Assembly: GCF_037478135.1 (NCBI RefSeq)
Contig: NZ_JBBHDV010000003.1
Span: forward strand, 1-64,000
Length of the DNA stretch: 64,000 bases
From: Denitratimonas sp037478135
Lineage (GTDB): Bacteria > Pseudomonadota > Gammaproteobacteria > Xanthomonadales > Xanthomonadaceae
Direction: 5' to 3'
Part shown: positions 1 through 9,588 of the stretch, one piece after another
Layout: each line of letters opens with the position of its first letter
Position numbering within the stretch: position 1 is the stretch's first letter
The notes under the pieces: model-generated
What the model was told of the DNA's origin: nothing
The model's input: only the letters and a program-made list of their open reading frames with translations
Databases searched by the model: none
Translations under genes and position numbers: made by a program

Positions 1-158
1 GCGGGGGAGAGGGAGTGTGTTCATAGCGTCAGCAAGCAACGGTCTGAAGTCAGGTTTTCGCTACGAGTATCAAATCGAGGCCAAGCTCGCTCCCACAAAA
101 ACGGGGAGTTCCCATCAACGGCCAATGCTTTCGCAGGAGCGGCCTTGGCCGCGATGAG
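1..158. repeat. Direct repeat copy 1 (313-bp period)
   Basis: Bases 1-77 are identical to 314-390, and homology continues with small changes to about 158. The copy ends in an AGGAGCGGCCTTGGCCGCGA unit, a form widespread between genes of xanthomonad-type genomes. Its left end is cut by the window edge. Small open frames across it have no protein-like features, so I treat the region as non-coding. Confidence 0.85.
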
Positions 159-296
159 GCTTTTGCGATGATGTTTTGATTCGCGATGATGCTCTGGTAG
201 GTCGGCTCAAGCCGCAACGCGGCGGAGCCGACATTCCGGTGATGGGGTTTTGCCGATGATGTGGTTTTTGCTGCGATGGCGAGCGTGGCATCGCAG

Positions 297-328
297 CTCC
301 CTCTCCCCCGCTCGCGGGGGAGAGGGAG
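297..328. repeat. Perfect 14-bp palindrome, CTCCCTCTCCC family
   Basis: The arm CTCCCTCTCCCCCG (297-310) and its exact complement (315-328) flank a CTCG loop. A partial copy sits at 1-16 and a related hairpin lies inside the gspJ insertion (27838-27865), so this is a dispersed element, not a gene-specific terminator. Confidence 0.8.
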
Positions 329-486
329 TGTGTTCATAGCGTCAGCAAGCAACGGTCTGAAGTCAGGTTTTCGCTACGAGTATCAAATCGCGGGCAAGTC
401 CGCTCCCACAAAAGCGGCGATTTTCCATCAACGGCCAATGTTGGGTTCACCCCCGTTTTCGTAGGAGCGGCCTTGGCCGCGATGAG
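314..486. repeat. Direct repeat copy 2 (313-bp period)
   Basis: This is the second copy of the unit beginning at base 1. The first 77 bp are identical; the remainder carries substitutions and a short insertion and ends in the same AGGAGCGGCCTTGGCCGCGATGAG sequence split over 463-486, 17 bp from the yeiP stop. The spacer 159-313 holds a small inverted repeat (GTCGGCTC / GAGCCGAC near 200-232). I see no gene in 1-502. Confidence 0.85.
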
Positions 487-502
487 CTTTACCTGTGGCC
501 AC

Positions 503-1066
503 TCATGCCCGCCCAGCAAACTCCCCGGAGGTGGTGTTCACCAGAATGCGTTCGCCGTTGCTGATGTATTCGGGCACCTGGATTTCCAGGCCGGTGGACA
601 GGCGCGCGGGCTTGGGGCGTTTGGTGGCGGTGCCGCCCTTGAGTTCGGGCGGAGTGTCGATCACTTCCAACTCCACGCTCTGCGGCAGCAGCAGGCCCAC
701 GACGGCATCGTCGATCAGCTGTACATGGCAATCCCTGAGGCCTTCGGTGATGTAGCTGGCGTCATCGCCGACGATGTCCGGACCGACCACATACTGGCTG
801 TAATCCTCGTCATCCATGAATACGAAGGCGTCGCCATCCATGTACGAAAAGGTGCAGACGCGGCGCGTCAGGTCCACTTCCTTCAGCTCGTCATCGGCAC
901 GCAGGCTCAGGTCGAGCTTGTTGCCGCCGGGCACGCTGTAGAGGATGAAACGGAAGGTGACATTGCCGCCGCGCGCGGTCGGAGAGCTGCGCTCGATATC
1001 GCGCACCTGGTAGATGCCGTTGTTGTGTTCGACGACATTGCCTTTCTTGACTTCGGAAGCCTTCAT
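503..1066 (-). CDS. yeiP: Elongation factor P-like protein YeiP
   Basis: This 187-residue protein has the three-domain EF-P/IF-5A architecture. The start MKASEVKKGNVVEHNNG and the loop motif SPTARGG (about residues 28-34) are typical of the YeiP subfamily; classical EF-P instead carries a lysine target for beta-lysylation. The C-terminal OB-type segment contains the conserved LSTGLEIQVPEYI stretch. EF-P proteins bind the ribosome E/P site and relieve stalling; the precise role of YeiP is less settled. An upstream in-frame start would add 29 residues (to 1153), but family length and the conserved N-terminus support 1066. Confidence 0.9.
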   Translation of the reverse strand: MKASEVKKGNVVEHNNGIYQVRDIERSSPTARGGNVTFRFILYSVPGGNKLDLSLRADDELKEVDLTRRVCTFSYMDGDAFVFMDDEDYSQYVVGPDIVGDDASYITEGLRDCHVQLIDDAVVGLLLPQSVELEVIDTPPELKGGTATKRPKPARLSTGLEIQVPEYISNGERILVNTTSGEFAGRA

Positions 1067-1299
1067 GTTGCGTGCCTGATTGAATGGGAAGGATGCCGCC
1101 GCCCGCAGGCGGCGTGGGTTGGAAAACATCAGGGAAGTCGGGTTCGCCGCCATGATGCCGCACGGATTTGACTCCTTCTCCGGCCGGGAGAAGATCCTGC
1201 GCCGGACCTGATACGGGCTGGTCCGCAGCGCAAAATCATTGCCGCGTGATCGTACCCTCGCGCCCCGTTCCGCTGCCGGCCGGAGCGCGAAGAAGCGCC

Positions 1300-2067
1300 C
1301 TACTTCGGCTGCAAACGGATCGCGCCATCCACCCGGATGGTGCTGCCGTTGAGATAGCGGTTGCCCAGGATGAACGCCACGGTGTCGGCGAATTCGGCCG
1401 GATCACCCAGGCGCGACGGGTACGGCACCTGCGCGCACAGCGACTGGTACACCTGCTCGGGCATGCCATCGACCATCGGGGTGTGGAACACGCCCGGCGC
1501 CACGGTCATCACGCGCACCCCGATGCGGGTGAATTCGCGCGCCAGTGGCAACGTCATGGCGACGATGCCGCCCTTGCTGGCCGAGTACGCAGCCTGGCCG
1601 ATCTGGCCTTCGAACGCGGCAATCGAGGCGGTGTTGACGATCACACCACGCTCGCCATCGGCGCCAGCCTCGTTGTGCTGCATCAGATCGGCGGCGGCCT
1701 TGGCCAGGTTGAAGCTGCCGATCAGATTGACCTTGATCGTGGTGGAAAAGCCCGCCAGCGGCATCGTGCCTTCGCGCCCCAGCACGCGCCCGGCACCGAT
1801 GATGCCGGCGCAGGATACCGCCACGTTCAGTCCGCCCATGCGCGCCCTGGCATCGGTCAGCGCCGCGACGGTGGCGGCTTCGTCGGTCACATCCAGATGC
1901 AGGAAAGCGGCAGCCTCGCCCAGTTCCGCGACGGCGGCTTGACCCTTTTCATCGTTCAAATCCAGCAGCGTGACCTTGCCGCCATCGGCCACGATCCGCC
2001 GTGCCGTTGCCAGCCCCAGGCCGGAAGCGCCGCCGCTGATCACGGCGCGGACATCATTGGGGGACAT
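1300..2067 (-). CDS. SDR-family 3-hydroxyacyl-CoA dehydrogenase (HSD17B10-like)
   Basis: A 255-residue classical short-chain dehydrogenase/reductase. Visible motifs: glycine-rich cofactor loop GGASGLG (12-18), an Asp at the end of beta-2 (LLDLN, D36) that predicts NAD(H) preference, catalytic S148 in NTAS, and Y161-x3-K165 in YSASK. The overall pattern (GQIGQAAYSASKGGIVAMTLP, APGVFHTPM) matches type-II 3-hydroxyacyl-CoA dehydrogenases that act in branched-chain amino acid and fatty acid oxidation. Substrate is inferred from similarity only. The open frame extends upstream, but an AAGGAGGG ribosome site just before ATG 2067 fixes the start. Confidence 0.88.
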   Translation of the reverse strand: MSPNDVRAVISGGASGLGLATARRIVADGGKVTLLDLNDEKGQAAVAELGEAAAFLHLDVTDEAATVAALTDARARMGGLNVAVSCAGIIGAGRVLGREGTMPLAGFSTTIKVNLIGSFNLAKAAADLMQHNEAGADGERGVIVNTASIAAFEGQIGQAAYSASKGGIVAMTLPLAREFTRIGVRVMTVAPGVFHTPMVDGMPEQVYQSLCAQVPYPSRLGDPAEFADTVAFILGNRYLNGSTIRVDGAIRLQPK

Positions 2068-2820
2068 GCCGCCCTCCTTCTGCAATGGATGGCCGGCAAT
2101 TGTAAGCGGTGGCCGCGTCGCGCGGAGGGTGCGGGCAGCGGGCGCTGCCTTGGGTGAGGGACGGAAATGTCCGGTCAGCGGTTGTGCCTGCCGGGCGGCA
2201 ATGAAGCTGCGACATGCGCGCCATGCCAGCCGGGCTACACGCGCGGAGGTTGGGCAGGTCGTCGTTGCTCGCACTGGCCTGTGCTGGCCGGATCCGGAAC
2301 AGGCCGCAGCCTGGGCGGGTGGAAGCCGTTATGCAAAAAAGGTGCCATTTTCAGGACGTACCCCAAATGGGGGATGAACTGGAAACGCTGAAGGGGAATC
2401 GGCGTGGACGGCACACATGTCGTCCAGAGCCAGGAGAAGTCCGATGGGGGCACACCTTCGCTGGATCATCGGCATCGTGCGGTGCAAAGCGCGCGCATGC
2501 CACCGTCTTGCAAGCCTCAGGGCATTGCGGAAGGGCCATCACCGGCCGTATCCGCCGCCGCGATCACTGCCGTCGTGTCCGCCATCAACCATGGCGACGC
2601 ACCGGCTGCTGCGTGCCATGCCTGCACGGATTCCCCCGACGCCATCACTGCCCGCTGCGGCCTTTTCGACAGGCCCGCGGCTACGCCCGAGCCGCGTTGG
2701 CTGCCCCGCGTGAGCCGATGGGCCGCCCTTTTCCGCTTTGTATCCCCGACCAGGCCAGGCCCTCGTGCCTGGCCTTCGCCGTTTTTCGCCTTCCCTTCCG
2801 TATCACCCTTGGAGCCTGCC
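2068..2820. other. Divergent intergenic region, no gene seen
   Basis: About 750 bp between the minus-strand dehydrogenase and the plus-strand giant secreted protein. Frames here are open because of GC bias but lack ribosome sites and protein-like composition. The only structured element I can point to is a short palindrome at 2361-2372. It presumably holds promoters for both flanking genes; I cannot place them reliably. Confidence 0.6.
2361..2372. promoter_or_regulatory. Palindrome CCCCAAATGGGG, possible operator
   Basis: Two 5-bp arms (CCCCA / TGGGG) around AA, in one of the few A/T-rich patches of this region, 450 bp upstream of the giant secreted protein. This could be a dimeric regulator site; no factor can be assigned. 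Confidence 0.25.
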
Positions 2821-5800
2821 ATGCGATCCCAACCGTCGCGTTCAACCGAGCCCCTACCCGGAGGCAATCCGTCCCGTCCCCTGTCACGCAGGCTGGCGCT
2901 GCTCGGTGCCTGGCTGATCGCGCTGGTGGGGCTTGCCGGGCCGGCGATGGCCCAGATAGCAAATGCCGAGTGGGAGCTTGGCTTGTTGCCCGCGCCCGCA
3001 CAGGTGCCGCAGACGGCACCGGCCAACTCGGCGTTCGGCATCCCGCTGTCGGTCCTCGTGACTGACCGGTTCGACAATCCGCTGGCCGGGCAGTTGGTGG
3101 GTTACACCGCCAACGGCGCGACCGCCAATGCGGCCTTGACGATGCCGGCGCTGACCGGTGCCGATGGACGCAGCAGCGCCAGCGCCACAGCGAACAGCCA
3201 GCTGGGTTCGTACACGGTGACGGCGGTGCTCGGAACAGGTGTGCAGAACACCGCGACCTTCAATCTCACCAACACGCTGGCCACGGCGGCGAACCTGTCG
3301 GTGACGGCCCCCATGCCGGCGACGGCCACGATCCAGACCTCGTATGCCGATGGCATCGTCGCCACTGTCACCGATGGCGGCGGTCAGCCGGTGCAGGGCG
3401 TGAGCGTGACCTTTGCCGCCCCGGTGAGCGGCGCCTCGGCGACGTTCGCCGGCTCGGCCAGCCAGGTGGTAGTGACCGACGCCTCCGGTATCGCGACCTC
3501 CGCGGCGCCGACGGCCAACGCCACCGTCGGCAGCTTCGACGTGACGGTGACGGTGTCCGGCGTTGCGCCAGAGCTGGTCGGGCTGAGCAACCTGAGCGGC
3601 GCGGCTGTTTCTCTGGTGGCGGTATCCGGTGACGACCAGTCCACGACCATCAACAGCGCCTTCGCGCAGCCACTGGTCGTGGAACTGCGTGATGGCGGCG
3701 GCAACATTCTGGCCATTGCCCCCGGTTCGGTGAGCTTCAGCGCACCGGCCAGTGGCGCCAGCGCCAGCCTCGCGCCGATGACCGGCGAGGGCACGACGAC
3801 GGCCACGGCCAACGGGCAGGTCGGCAGTTACGTGGTGACCGCAACCTGGACTGACGGTGTCGACACGCACACCGCGCTGTTCTTGCTGAGCAACGCCGCC
3901 GACAACGGTGCCGACGCGAGCCTGACCTTGGCCGGCCCGGCTCTGGCTGCTGCCACACAACCCGCAGGGGCTTGGATCACCGGCTTCCAGTCGGAAGTTG
4001 GCAACGCCGGCAGCACCACCGCGCAACCTGTACACACGCGCCTGATCGTGGTGCGCATCGACGATGGCAACAACGATCCGATCACTGGCAGCACCGGTAC
4101 ACCGGGCGGCGACATTGACGCATGCGTGTCCATCGGTGACGGATTCCAGGGCGCCTGCGATGCTGGCTATTTCAGCCTCCAGAATGGCAAGACGGTCGGC
4201 ACGCACGAGGGCCGGGCAGCGGTGTTCTTCCGCTATCCGAATCAGGCGATCAATGACCAGCCGCTGCCGGCGACGGGTGGCCTCACCATTCCTGTGCAGA
4301 CCGCGTTCAAGTTCGCACCCGGCGAGTACCGCCTGATCGCTGAACTTGTCGGCAGCGACAACGGACAGGTCTATGCCAGCAGCAACGTGCTGATCACCAC
4401 GGTGCCGGATGCCGGCGTGGCGGTCGCAGGCGTTGCCACGGGTGCGGCCGGTGAATCGTTGCCCAGCAGCGTGCAGGTCACCAACGGCGGTGGCCGCGTG
4501 CCGGCCAACGTGATGGTGCGCCTGACGCTAAGCGACGTCGGTGTGGTGAGTGATTACCCGAACCTCGTCCAGGTGAGCCCGACGGTCTATACCTTCAGCC
4601 CCTCCGGCGGTTCTTTCTTGCTGGTGGATGGTTATGACAGCCTGTTCACCGGTCGCGTGCAGTTCGACGCGCCGGGCATCTACACGGTGACGGCCGATGT
4701 GCTCGATGCAGTCGATCCGGGTCTCGTTTGGGCCAGTGCGACGCATGAGATCACCATCGACCAGCAGGACGTGACCATCACGCTGAGCGATCTGAACCAT
4801 GTGTACAACGGTTCGTCCAAGAGCGTGACGGCCAGCACCAGCCCAGCGGATGTGGCGCTGGTCATCACCTACGAAGGTATCGACGTCAGCTATGGTCCGA
4901 CCACGGCGGCTCCGACCAACGCCGGCAGCTACACGGTCACGGCCGTGCCGCAATCGGCTTCCTACAGTGGTTCGGCCAGCAATACGCTGGTGATCACCAA
5001 GGCCACCGGCACGGTGCAGTTCGCGCCGCTGTCTGGCCCGTACGGTACGGTGCACGCGGTGACCGCGAGCCTGGCGCAGAGCGACAGCAACGTGTCGTGC
5101 ACGGCGGTGAGCGGCGTGCCGGCGCAGTCGGCTGCGGCCGGCAGTTATCCGATCAGCGCGAGCTGCAGCAGCGACAATTACACCGCCAGCGGTTCGGCCG
5201 TGTATGAAGTCACGGCGGTGGATGTGGTGTTCACCCTCGACGGCGACACCGTCGGCGTGGCCGGTTCGGATCCGGAGACCTGGTCGTACTTCACCGCGAC
5301 CACGGCCAACCCGAACGGCATCACGCTGTCCGAGCAGCTGGTGGTGGATATCGCCATCGAGCGCGGTGGCGGCATTGCGGCCGGCGACGTGGTGCTTGAG
5401 GTCGAGCCCTGGGGAGCCCCGGGCACCTGGGTCGACATTCCGCTGGCCCTGGAGGGTGACGTGCTGACCGGTACATTCGGTCCGTACTCGCTGGATCCGG
5501 TCTCGAGCGAGGCGAACCTGCGTGCCCGCGTGGCGCGTGGCGGCCGTTACAACGTCGTGGCCACGGCCGCCGGTGTGAGCAGCGACGCCACCTACGCCTC
5601 GGCCACACATGCGGTGGATGTGGCACAGCTGGGCCTGAGCGGCAGCGGAAACATCAACGGTGTGGTTGGCACGGCGGTAGAGGGGGCGTATTCGCTGGTC
5701 AACAGCGGTACCGCCGACCTCGGCACACACATGCCGGCGCCGAACAACGAGAACGTGCGCGGACGCTTCTTCATCGAAGGGCCCGTGGCGTTGACTGGTG

Positions 5801-8800
5801 CGTCGGTGCCGGGCTGTGGCAATGAGGCCTGCACCTCGCCGGATGTGGCGGTGGAGTTCTTCAATCCGCTGACCAACGCTTACCAGCGCATCTACAACCT
5901 GCGTGCCGAGCTCGACGAGTTCAACGTTCCCACCGGCCGCCTGTTCGGGCACTTCGGGGCGTTGGCTTCCGGCGGTCAGCCGGTACCGGCGGGTGCCACA
6001 GGCACGTTCCTGTTCCGTACCACCTTCCTGCAGCACACCGGCACCTACACGGTGACCTCGCAGGTGGTCGGTATCGACAGCGGCAAGGTGTACGCAGAGG
6101 CCGTACCGCAGACCATCGGTATCGGTACCGGCACTGCAGCCACGATCGAACTGGTTGGCGGTGATGCTGGCGAGGCTGTGGTCGGTGGCAACAGCTACGA
6201 CAACGGTGACCTGGTGGTGCGCGTGCTCGATGCCGGCGGCAATCCGGTGGCGGGCGCGGCGGTGGCATACAACGTCCATGCCGGCGGCAACGGCGCTGGT
6301 GCCAGCTTCGCTGCTCCGGATCTGACCGACAGCAATGGCGAAACCGCGATCACCGCACTGTCGAATGCCGTCGCCGGTGACTTCACCGTCACGGCGAGCA
6401 TCGGCATCGGCATCGACCAAAGCGTGGAGTTCGTGCTGCGCAACGTGGCCGATGACGCCAGCCAGTTGCATCTGGTGTCCGGCAGCGGCCAGACCGCGTC
6501 GCTGAATCAGCCGTTCGCGTTGCCGCTGGTGGTGCGCGTCACCGATCAGTACGGCAACCCGGTGGCAGGTGAACTGGTCGACTTCCTGGCCCCGGCGACG
6601 GGAGCCAGTGCGGACCTGTCCATACCGGCCGATCCGACCGACACCAACGGCGAAACCTTCGTGCTGGCTCTGGCGAATGGCTTGCCTGGCAGCTATGTGG
6701 CCGAGGCCGGCACGGGTTACGGCAGCGTCGACTTCGGCCTGACCAACACGGCGGCAACCGCCGACATGTTGGCTCTGGCGGTGGTCGGCAGCGACGAGGC
6801 GGTGGTGGCCAGCGGCAGCTACACGCTGCAGGCGACGGTGACCGGCAGCGGAAACGCGGTGCCGGGCGTCTCGGTAACCTTCGTGGTCGAGCCTGGCAGC
6901 AACGGTGCGGGTGCCACCACCAGCAACGCGGTAGCCATCACCGACATCAATGGCGTGGCGACGGCAACGTTCAACGCCAACACGGTGGCCGGTGGGTTCG
7001 TCGTACGGGCGGTGGTGTCCGGCGTGCTGCCTGATGCCGACGATGTGGCGATGCTGACCAATCTGGCCGACGCGGCGACAACGCTGGCAATGGTCTCCGG
7101 CAGCCCCCAGTCGGCAGCGGTGAACAGTGCTTTCGCACAGCCGCTCATGGTTCGCGCCAGCGATATCCATGGCAATCCGATCGCCGGTGCTGTGGTGGAC
7201 TTCGCCGCCAACGGTGCGACTGCAAACGCCACGCTGGATCCGGCCGATGGCACAGTCGTGACCGGGGTAGATGGCACCGCAGCGGTGACGGCCGAGGCCA
7301 ACGGCATAGCGGGCAGCTACAGCGTGACCGCTCTGGCCGCGTTCGGCAGCCCGGTGGACTTCGCACTGGAGAACACGGTTGGCAGCGTGACCATCAGCGA
7401 CATCGTCTGGGCTGACAGCAACGCTGCCACGGTGGCTTACGACGGCAACGCCAAGGCCGCCACCGCCACGGTGGCCGGCAGTAGCGCGGCGCCGGTGTTC
7501 ACCTACAACGGCAGCAGCAGCGAGCCGGTCGATGCCGGTACCTACCTGGTGATCGCCACCGTGGACGATGGCAACGTGTTCGGCAGCGCCAGCGCGATGC
7601 TGACCATCGAGCCTGCGGCCGCCGGCAACACCGGTATCGATCTGACGGGTGGCAACTTCGTCTATGACGGCGTGGCCAAGCCGGCGGTGGTGACCAACCC
7701 GGACGGCGTGGCATACGCCCTGGCCTACGACACCGGCAACGGTCTGGCACCGGTCAATGCCGGCAGCTACACCGCGACGCTGACGGTGACCGATCCGAAC
7801 CATGCAGCGGACACACTGACGGCGACAATCGTGATCACGCCGGCGCCGGTCGAACTGGTGTTCGGCAACCTGAACCATGTCTACGACGGCACGTCAAAGA
7901 TGGCGACGGTGACGACCGTTCCGGCCGGTGTGGCGGGCGTGAGTCTGGATTACAGTCAGGGCGGTTCGCCGGTCACGCCGGTGGATGCGGGCAGCTACGA
8001 GGTGGAAGCCACGCTGGCCAACCCGAACCATGTGCTGACCGGAGTCACCACGGCGGAACTGGTGATCGACAAGGCCACTGCGCAGATCTTCCTGTCCAGC
8101 CTGACCCAGGTGTATGACGGCACCCAGAAGGCGGTCACGCTCACTACGGTGCCGGCCGCACTGGCCTCCGATGTGGAGGTGAGCTACACCCCGGCGGTGC
8201 CGGTCAATGTCGGCAGCTACGCGGTGGAGGCGCTGCTGGAAGGCCATCCGAACTACGAGGATGTCTCGGCCAACGCCACGCTTTCGATCATCGCGGCCAC
8301 GATTGCCGGCTTCGAGATCATCGGTGACGACAGTTTCAGCGGCGTTGCCGGTGAGGCGCTGACCGGTGCATTGCCAACGGTGCGGGTGTACGACACCAGT
8401 GGTCTGGGTGTGCCCGGCATCAGCGTCGAGTTCGCCGTGACCGCAGGTGCCGGTTCGATCGAAGGCGCCGCCAGCGCTGCGATCACCACCGGTGCCGATG
8501 GACAGGCGACGGTGCCCGAGTGGGTGCTGGGTGCGGTGGCCGGCGCGAACACCATGACCGCAGCAACCGGCATGGCCGGCCTGCAGGAGCTGGAGTTCAG
8601 CGCCACGGGCGAGCAGGTTGCGCAGCTGTCGATCGACAAGAGCGTGAATCTGACCCAGGCCCATGCCGGGCAGGTGCTGGATTACAGCATCGTGGTGACC
8701 AACGACGGCCCGAGCACGGTCCAGGCGACGCTGCTGGATGCGATCCCGGATGGTCTGGAAGGCATCAGCTGGATCTGCCTGGCTGAGGACGGCGCGGTCT

Positions 8801-9441
8801 GCGGTGAAACCAGCGGCAACGGCGACATCGACTTCGACTCGACCATCCCGGCCGGCGGCAGCATCACCGTGACGATCTCGGCCACGGTCGCCGCCGATGC
8901 CACGACCGGCCAGGCCATGGTCAATACCGCCGTGGTCACCTGGCTGTCCGAAGGCGAGGAGCAGGAGGCCGAGGCCAGCGCCAGCACCAATATCGTGCCG
9001 GCCTACAGCGGTCCGTGCTCGATCTTCTGCGACGGCTTCGAGGACATCGATCTGGGCAAGCGTCTGGCCCTGCCGGAGGCCGCTGATGCGGCCGCCGTGC
9101 ACGGCTGGGATTTGGTCAGCGGCCAGTCCGGCCGTCCGCAGCTGGCGGTGGAACTGGTTGACGGCGCCGGGCAGGCGGTGGCCTGGCTGGACAGCCTGAA
9201 GATCGGTGAACAGTCGATGGTGCGTCTGCGCAGCCTGGATGGTCAGGGCAAGCAGCGTGCCGGCACGTGGCAGGCCTGGCCTGCCGGTGCCAGCGTGAAC
9301 TACGGCTGGGAGCTGGACTTCGACGGCCTGCGGCTGGATTTCGTGCCGGCCGGTGCGGCCAAGGCCGGTCTGCACCTGCGGCTGCCGGCCGGTGCCGCGA
9401 TTCCGGAGCGCGCCCGCAGCCACGCGGCCACGGCACACTGA
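2821..9441 (+). CDS. Giant secreted multi-domain Ig-like/MBG/DUF11 protein
   Basis: A 2206-residue secreted protein. ATG 2821 gives a clear signal peptide (Arg-rich start, LALLGAWLIALVGLAGPAMA) with cleavage near residue 44. The frame is open 139 codons further upstream, but that part is not protein-like. Domains: three invasin/intimin-type Ig repeats (about 50-360), each with a TD..G.A..TA.G..GSYTVTA pattern; a unique region (360-650); MBG-type repeats with NHVYNG and NAGSYTVTA (650-800); a second unique region resembling the first (800-1104); four Ig repeats (1104-1519); four MBG repeats (1520-1827); one more Ig repeat; a DUF11-type domain (1934-2060, SIVVTNDGPSTVQATLLD). The last 140 residues begin with CSIFCDGFED. 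Likely surface-exposed or released, with an adhesin-like scaffold; export by the T2SS is only a guess. Confidence 0.85.
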   Translation: MRSQPSRSTEPLPGGNPSRPLSRRLALLGAWLIALVGLAGPAMAQIANAEWELGLLPAPAQVPQTAPANSAFGIPLSVLVTDRFDNPLAGQLVGYTANGATANAALTMPALTGADGRSSASATANSQLGSYTVTAVLGTGVQNTATFNLTNTLATAANLSVTAPMPATATIQTSYADGIVATVTDGGGQPVQGVSVTFAAPVSGASATFAGSASQVVVTDASGIATSAAPTANATVGSFDVTVTVSGVAPELVGLSNLSGAAVSLVAVSGDDQSTTINSAFAQPLVVELRDGGGNILAIAPGSVSFSAPASGASASLAPMTGEGTTTATANGQVGSYVVTATWTDGVDTHTALFLLSNAADNGADASLTLAGPALAAATQPAGAWITGFQSEVGNAGSTTAQPVHTRLIVVRIDDGNNDPITGSTGTPGGDIDACVSIGDGFQGACDAGYFSLQNGKTVGTHEGRAAVFFRYPNQAINDQPLPATGGLTIPVQTAFKFAPGEYRLIAELVGSDNGQVYASSNVLITTVPDAGVAVAGVATGAAGESLPSSVQVTNGGGRVPANVMVRLTLSDVGVVSDYPNLVQVSPTVYTFSPSGGSFLLVDGYDSLFTGRVQFDAPGIYTVTADVLDAVDPGLVWASATHEITIDQQDVTITLSDLNHVYNGSSKSVTASTSPADVALVITYEGIDVSYGPTTAAPTNAGSYTVTAVPQSASYSGSASNTLVITKATGTVQFAPLSGPYGTVHAVTASLAQSDSNVSCTAVSGVPAQSAAAGSYPISASCSSDNYTASGSAVYEVTAVDVVFTLDGDTVGVAGSDPETWSYFTATTANPNGITLSEQLVVDIAIERGGGIAAGDVVLEVEPWGAPGTWVDIPLALEGDVLTGTFGPYSLDPVSSEANLRARVARGGRYNVVATAAGVSSDATYASATHAVDVAQLGLSGSGNINGVVGTAVEGAYSLVNSGTADLGTHMPAPNNENVRGRFFIEGPVALTGASVPGCGNEACTSPDVAVEFFNPLTNAYQRIYNLRAELDEFNVPTGRLFGHFGALASGGQPVPAGATGTFLFRTTFLQHTGTYTVTSQVVGIDSGKVYAEAVPQTIGIGTGTAATIELVGGDAGEAVVGGNSYDNGDLVVRVLDAGGNPVAGAAVAYNVHAGGNGAGASFAAPDLTDSNGETAITALSNAVAGDFTVTASIGIGIDQSVEFVLRNVADDASQLHLVSGSGQTASLNQPFALPLVVRVTDQYGNPVAGELVDFLAPATGASADLSIPADPTDTNGETFVLALANGLPGSYVAEAGTGYGSVDFGLTNTAATADMLALAVVGSDEAVVASGSYTLQATVTGSGNAVPGVSVTFVVEPGSNGAGATTSNAVAITDINGVATATFNANTVAGGFVVRAVVSGVLPDADDVAMLTNLADAATTLAMVSGSPQSAAVNSAFAQPLMVRASDIHGNPIAGAVVDFAANGATANATLDPADGTVVTGVDGTAAVTAEANGIAGSYSVTALAAFGSPVDFALENTVGSVTISDIVWADSNAATVAYDGNAKAATATVAGSSAAPVFTYNGSSSEPVDAGTYLVIATVDDGNVFGSASAMLTIEPAAAGNTGIDLTGGNFVYDGVAKPAVVTNPDGVAYALAYDTGNGLAPVNAGSYTATLTVTDPNHAADTLTATIVITPAPVELVFGNLNHVYDGTSKMATVTTVPAGVAGVSLDYSQGGSPVTPVDAGSYEVEATLANPNHVLTGVTTAELVIDKATAQIFLSSLTQVYDGTQKAVTLTTVPAALASDVEVSYTPAVPVNVGSYAVEALLEGHPNYEDVSANATLSIIAATIAGFEIIGDDSFSGVAGEALTGALPTVRVYDTSGLGVPGISVEFAVTAGAGSIEGAASAAITTGADGQATVPEWVLGAVAGANTMTAATGMAGLQELEFSATGEQVAQLSIDKSVNLTQAHAGQVLDYSIVVTNDGPSTVQATLLDAIPDGLEGISWICLAEDGAVCGETSGNGDIDFDSTIPAGGSITVTISATVAADATTGQAMVNTAVVTWLSEGEEQEAEASASTNIVPAYSGPCSIFCDGFEDIDLGKRLALPEAADAAAVHGWDLVSGQSGRPQLAVELVDGAGQAVAWLDSLKIGEQSMVRLRSLDGQGKQRAGTWQAWPAGASVNYGWELDFDGLRLDFVPAGAAKAGLHLRLPAGAAIPERARSHAATAH

Positions 9442-9462
9442 CGGGATCCGTCAGCAACAGCA

Positions 9463-9493
9463 AACAGGGCGGCTTCGGCCGCCCTGTTCTTTT
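9463..9493 (+). terminator. Rho-independent terminator
   Basis: A perfect 10-bp stem (ACAGGGCGGC, 9464-9473, with 9478-9487) around a TTCG loop, followed by TCTTTTGT. It starts 22 bp after the stop of the giant secreted protein and separates it from the aminotransferase. Confidence 0.9.
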
Positions 9494-9588
9494 GTGCGGG
9501 AGCGGATGCCTGATTGCGTTGCCGCTGCTTCCCGGTCATCTTGCGCGGTGGACATGAAGGCCGGATCAGGCCGCTGGAGAGCAGGGCA

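Noticed and set aside
50..519. Small open frames in the repeat region
   Set aside because: They mirror the duplicated non-coding repeat and lack ribosome sites.
503..1066. Classical elongation factor P (efp)
   Set aside because: The SPTARGG loop and lack of the modified-lysine loop sequence indicate the YeiP paralogue.
2404..2820. Upstream in-frame extension of the giant secreted protein
   Set aside because: It would hide the signal peptide 139 residues inside the protein. ATG 2821 has the expected export signal and a GGAG upstream.
4528..7878. 1116-codon open frame antisense to the giant secreted protein (and a 514-codon one at 7894-9438)
   Set aside because: They result from GC-rich third positions of a repetitive gene. 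Their translations are His/Arg/Gly-rich with no domain pattern, while the plus strand shows clear repeats and a signal peptide.
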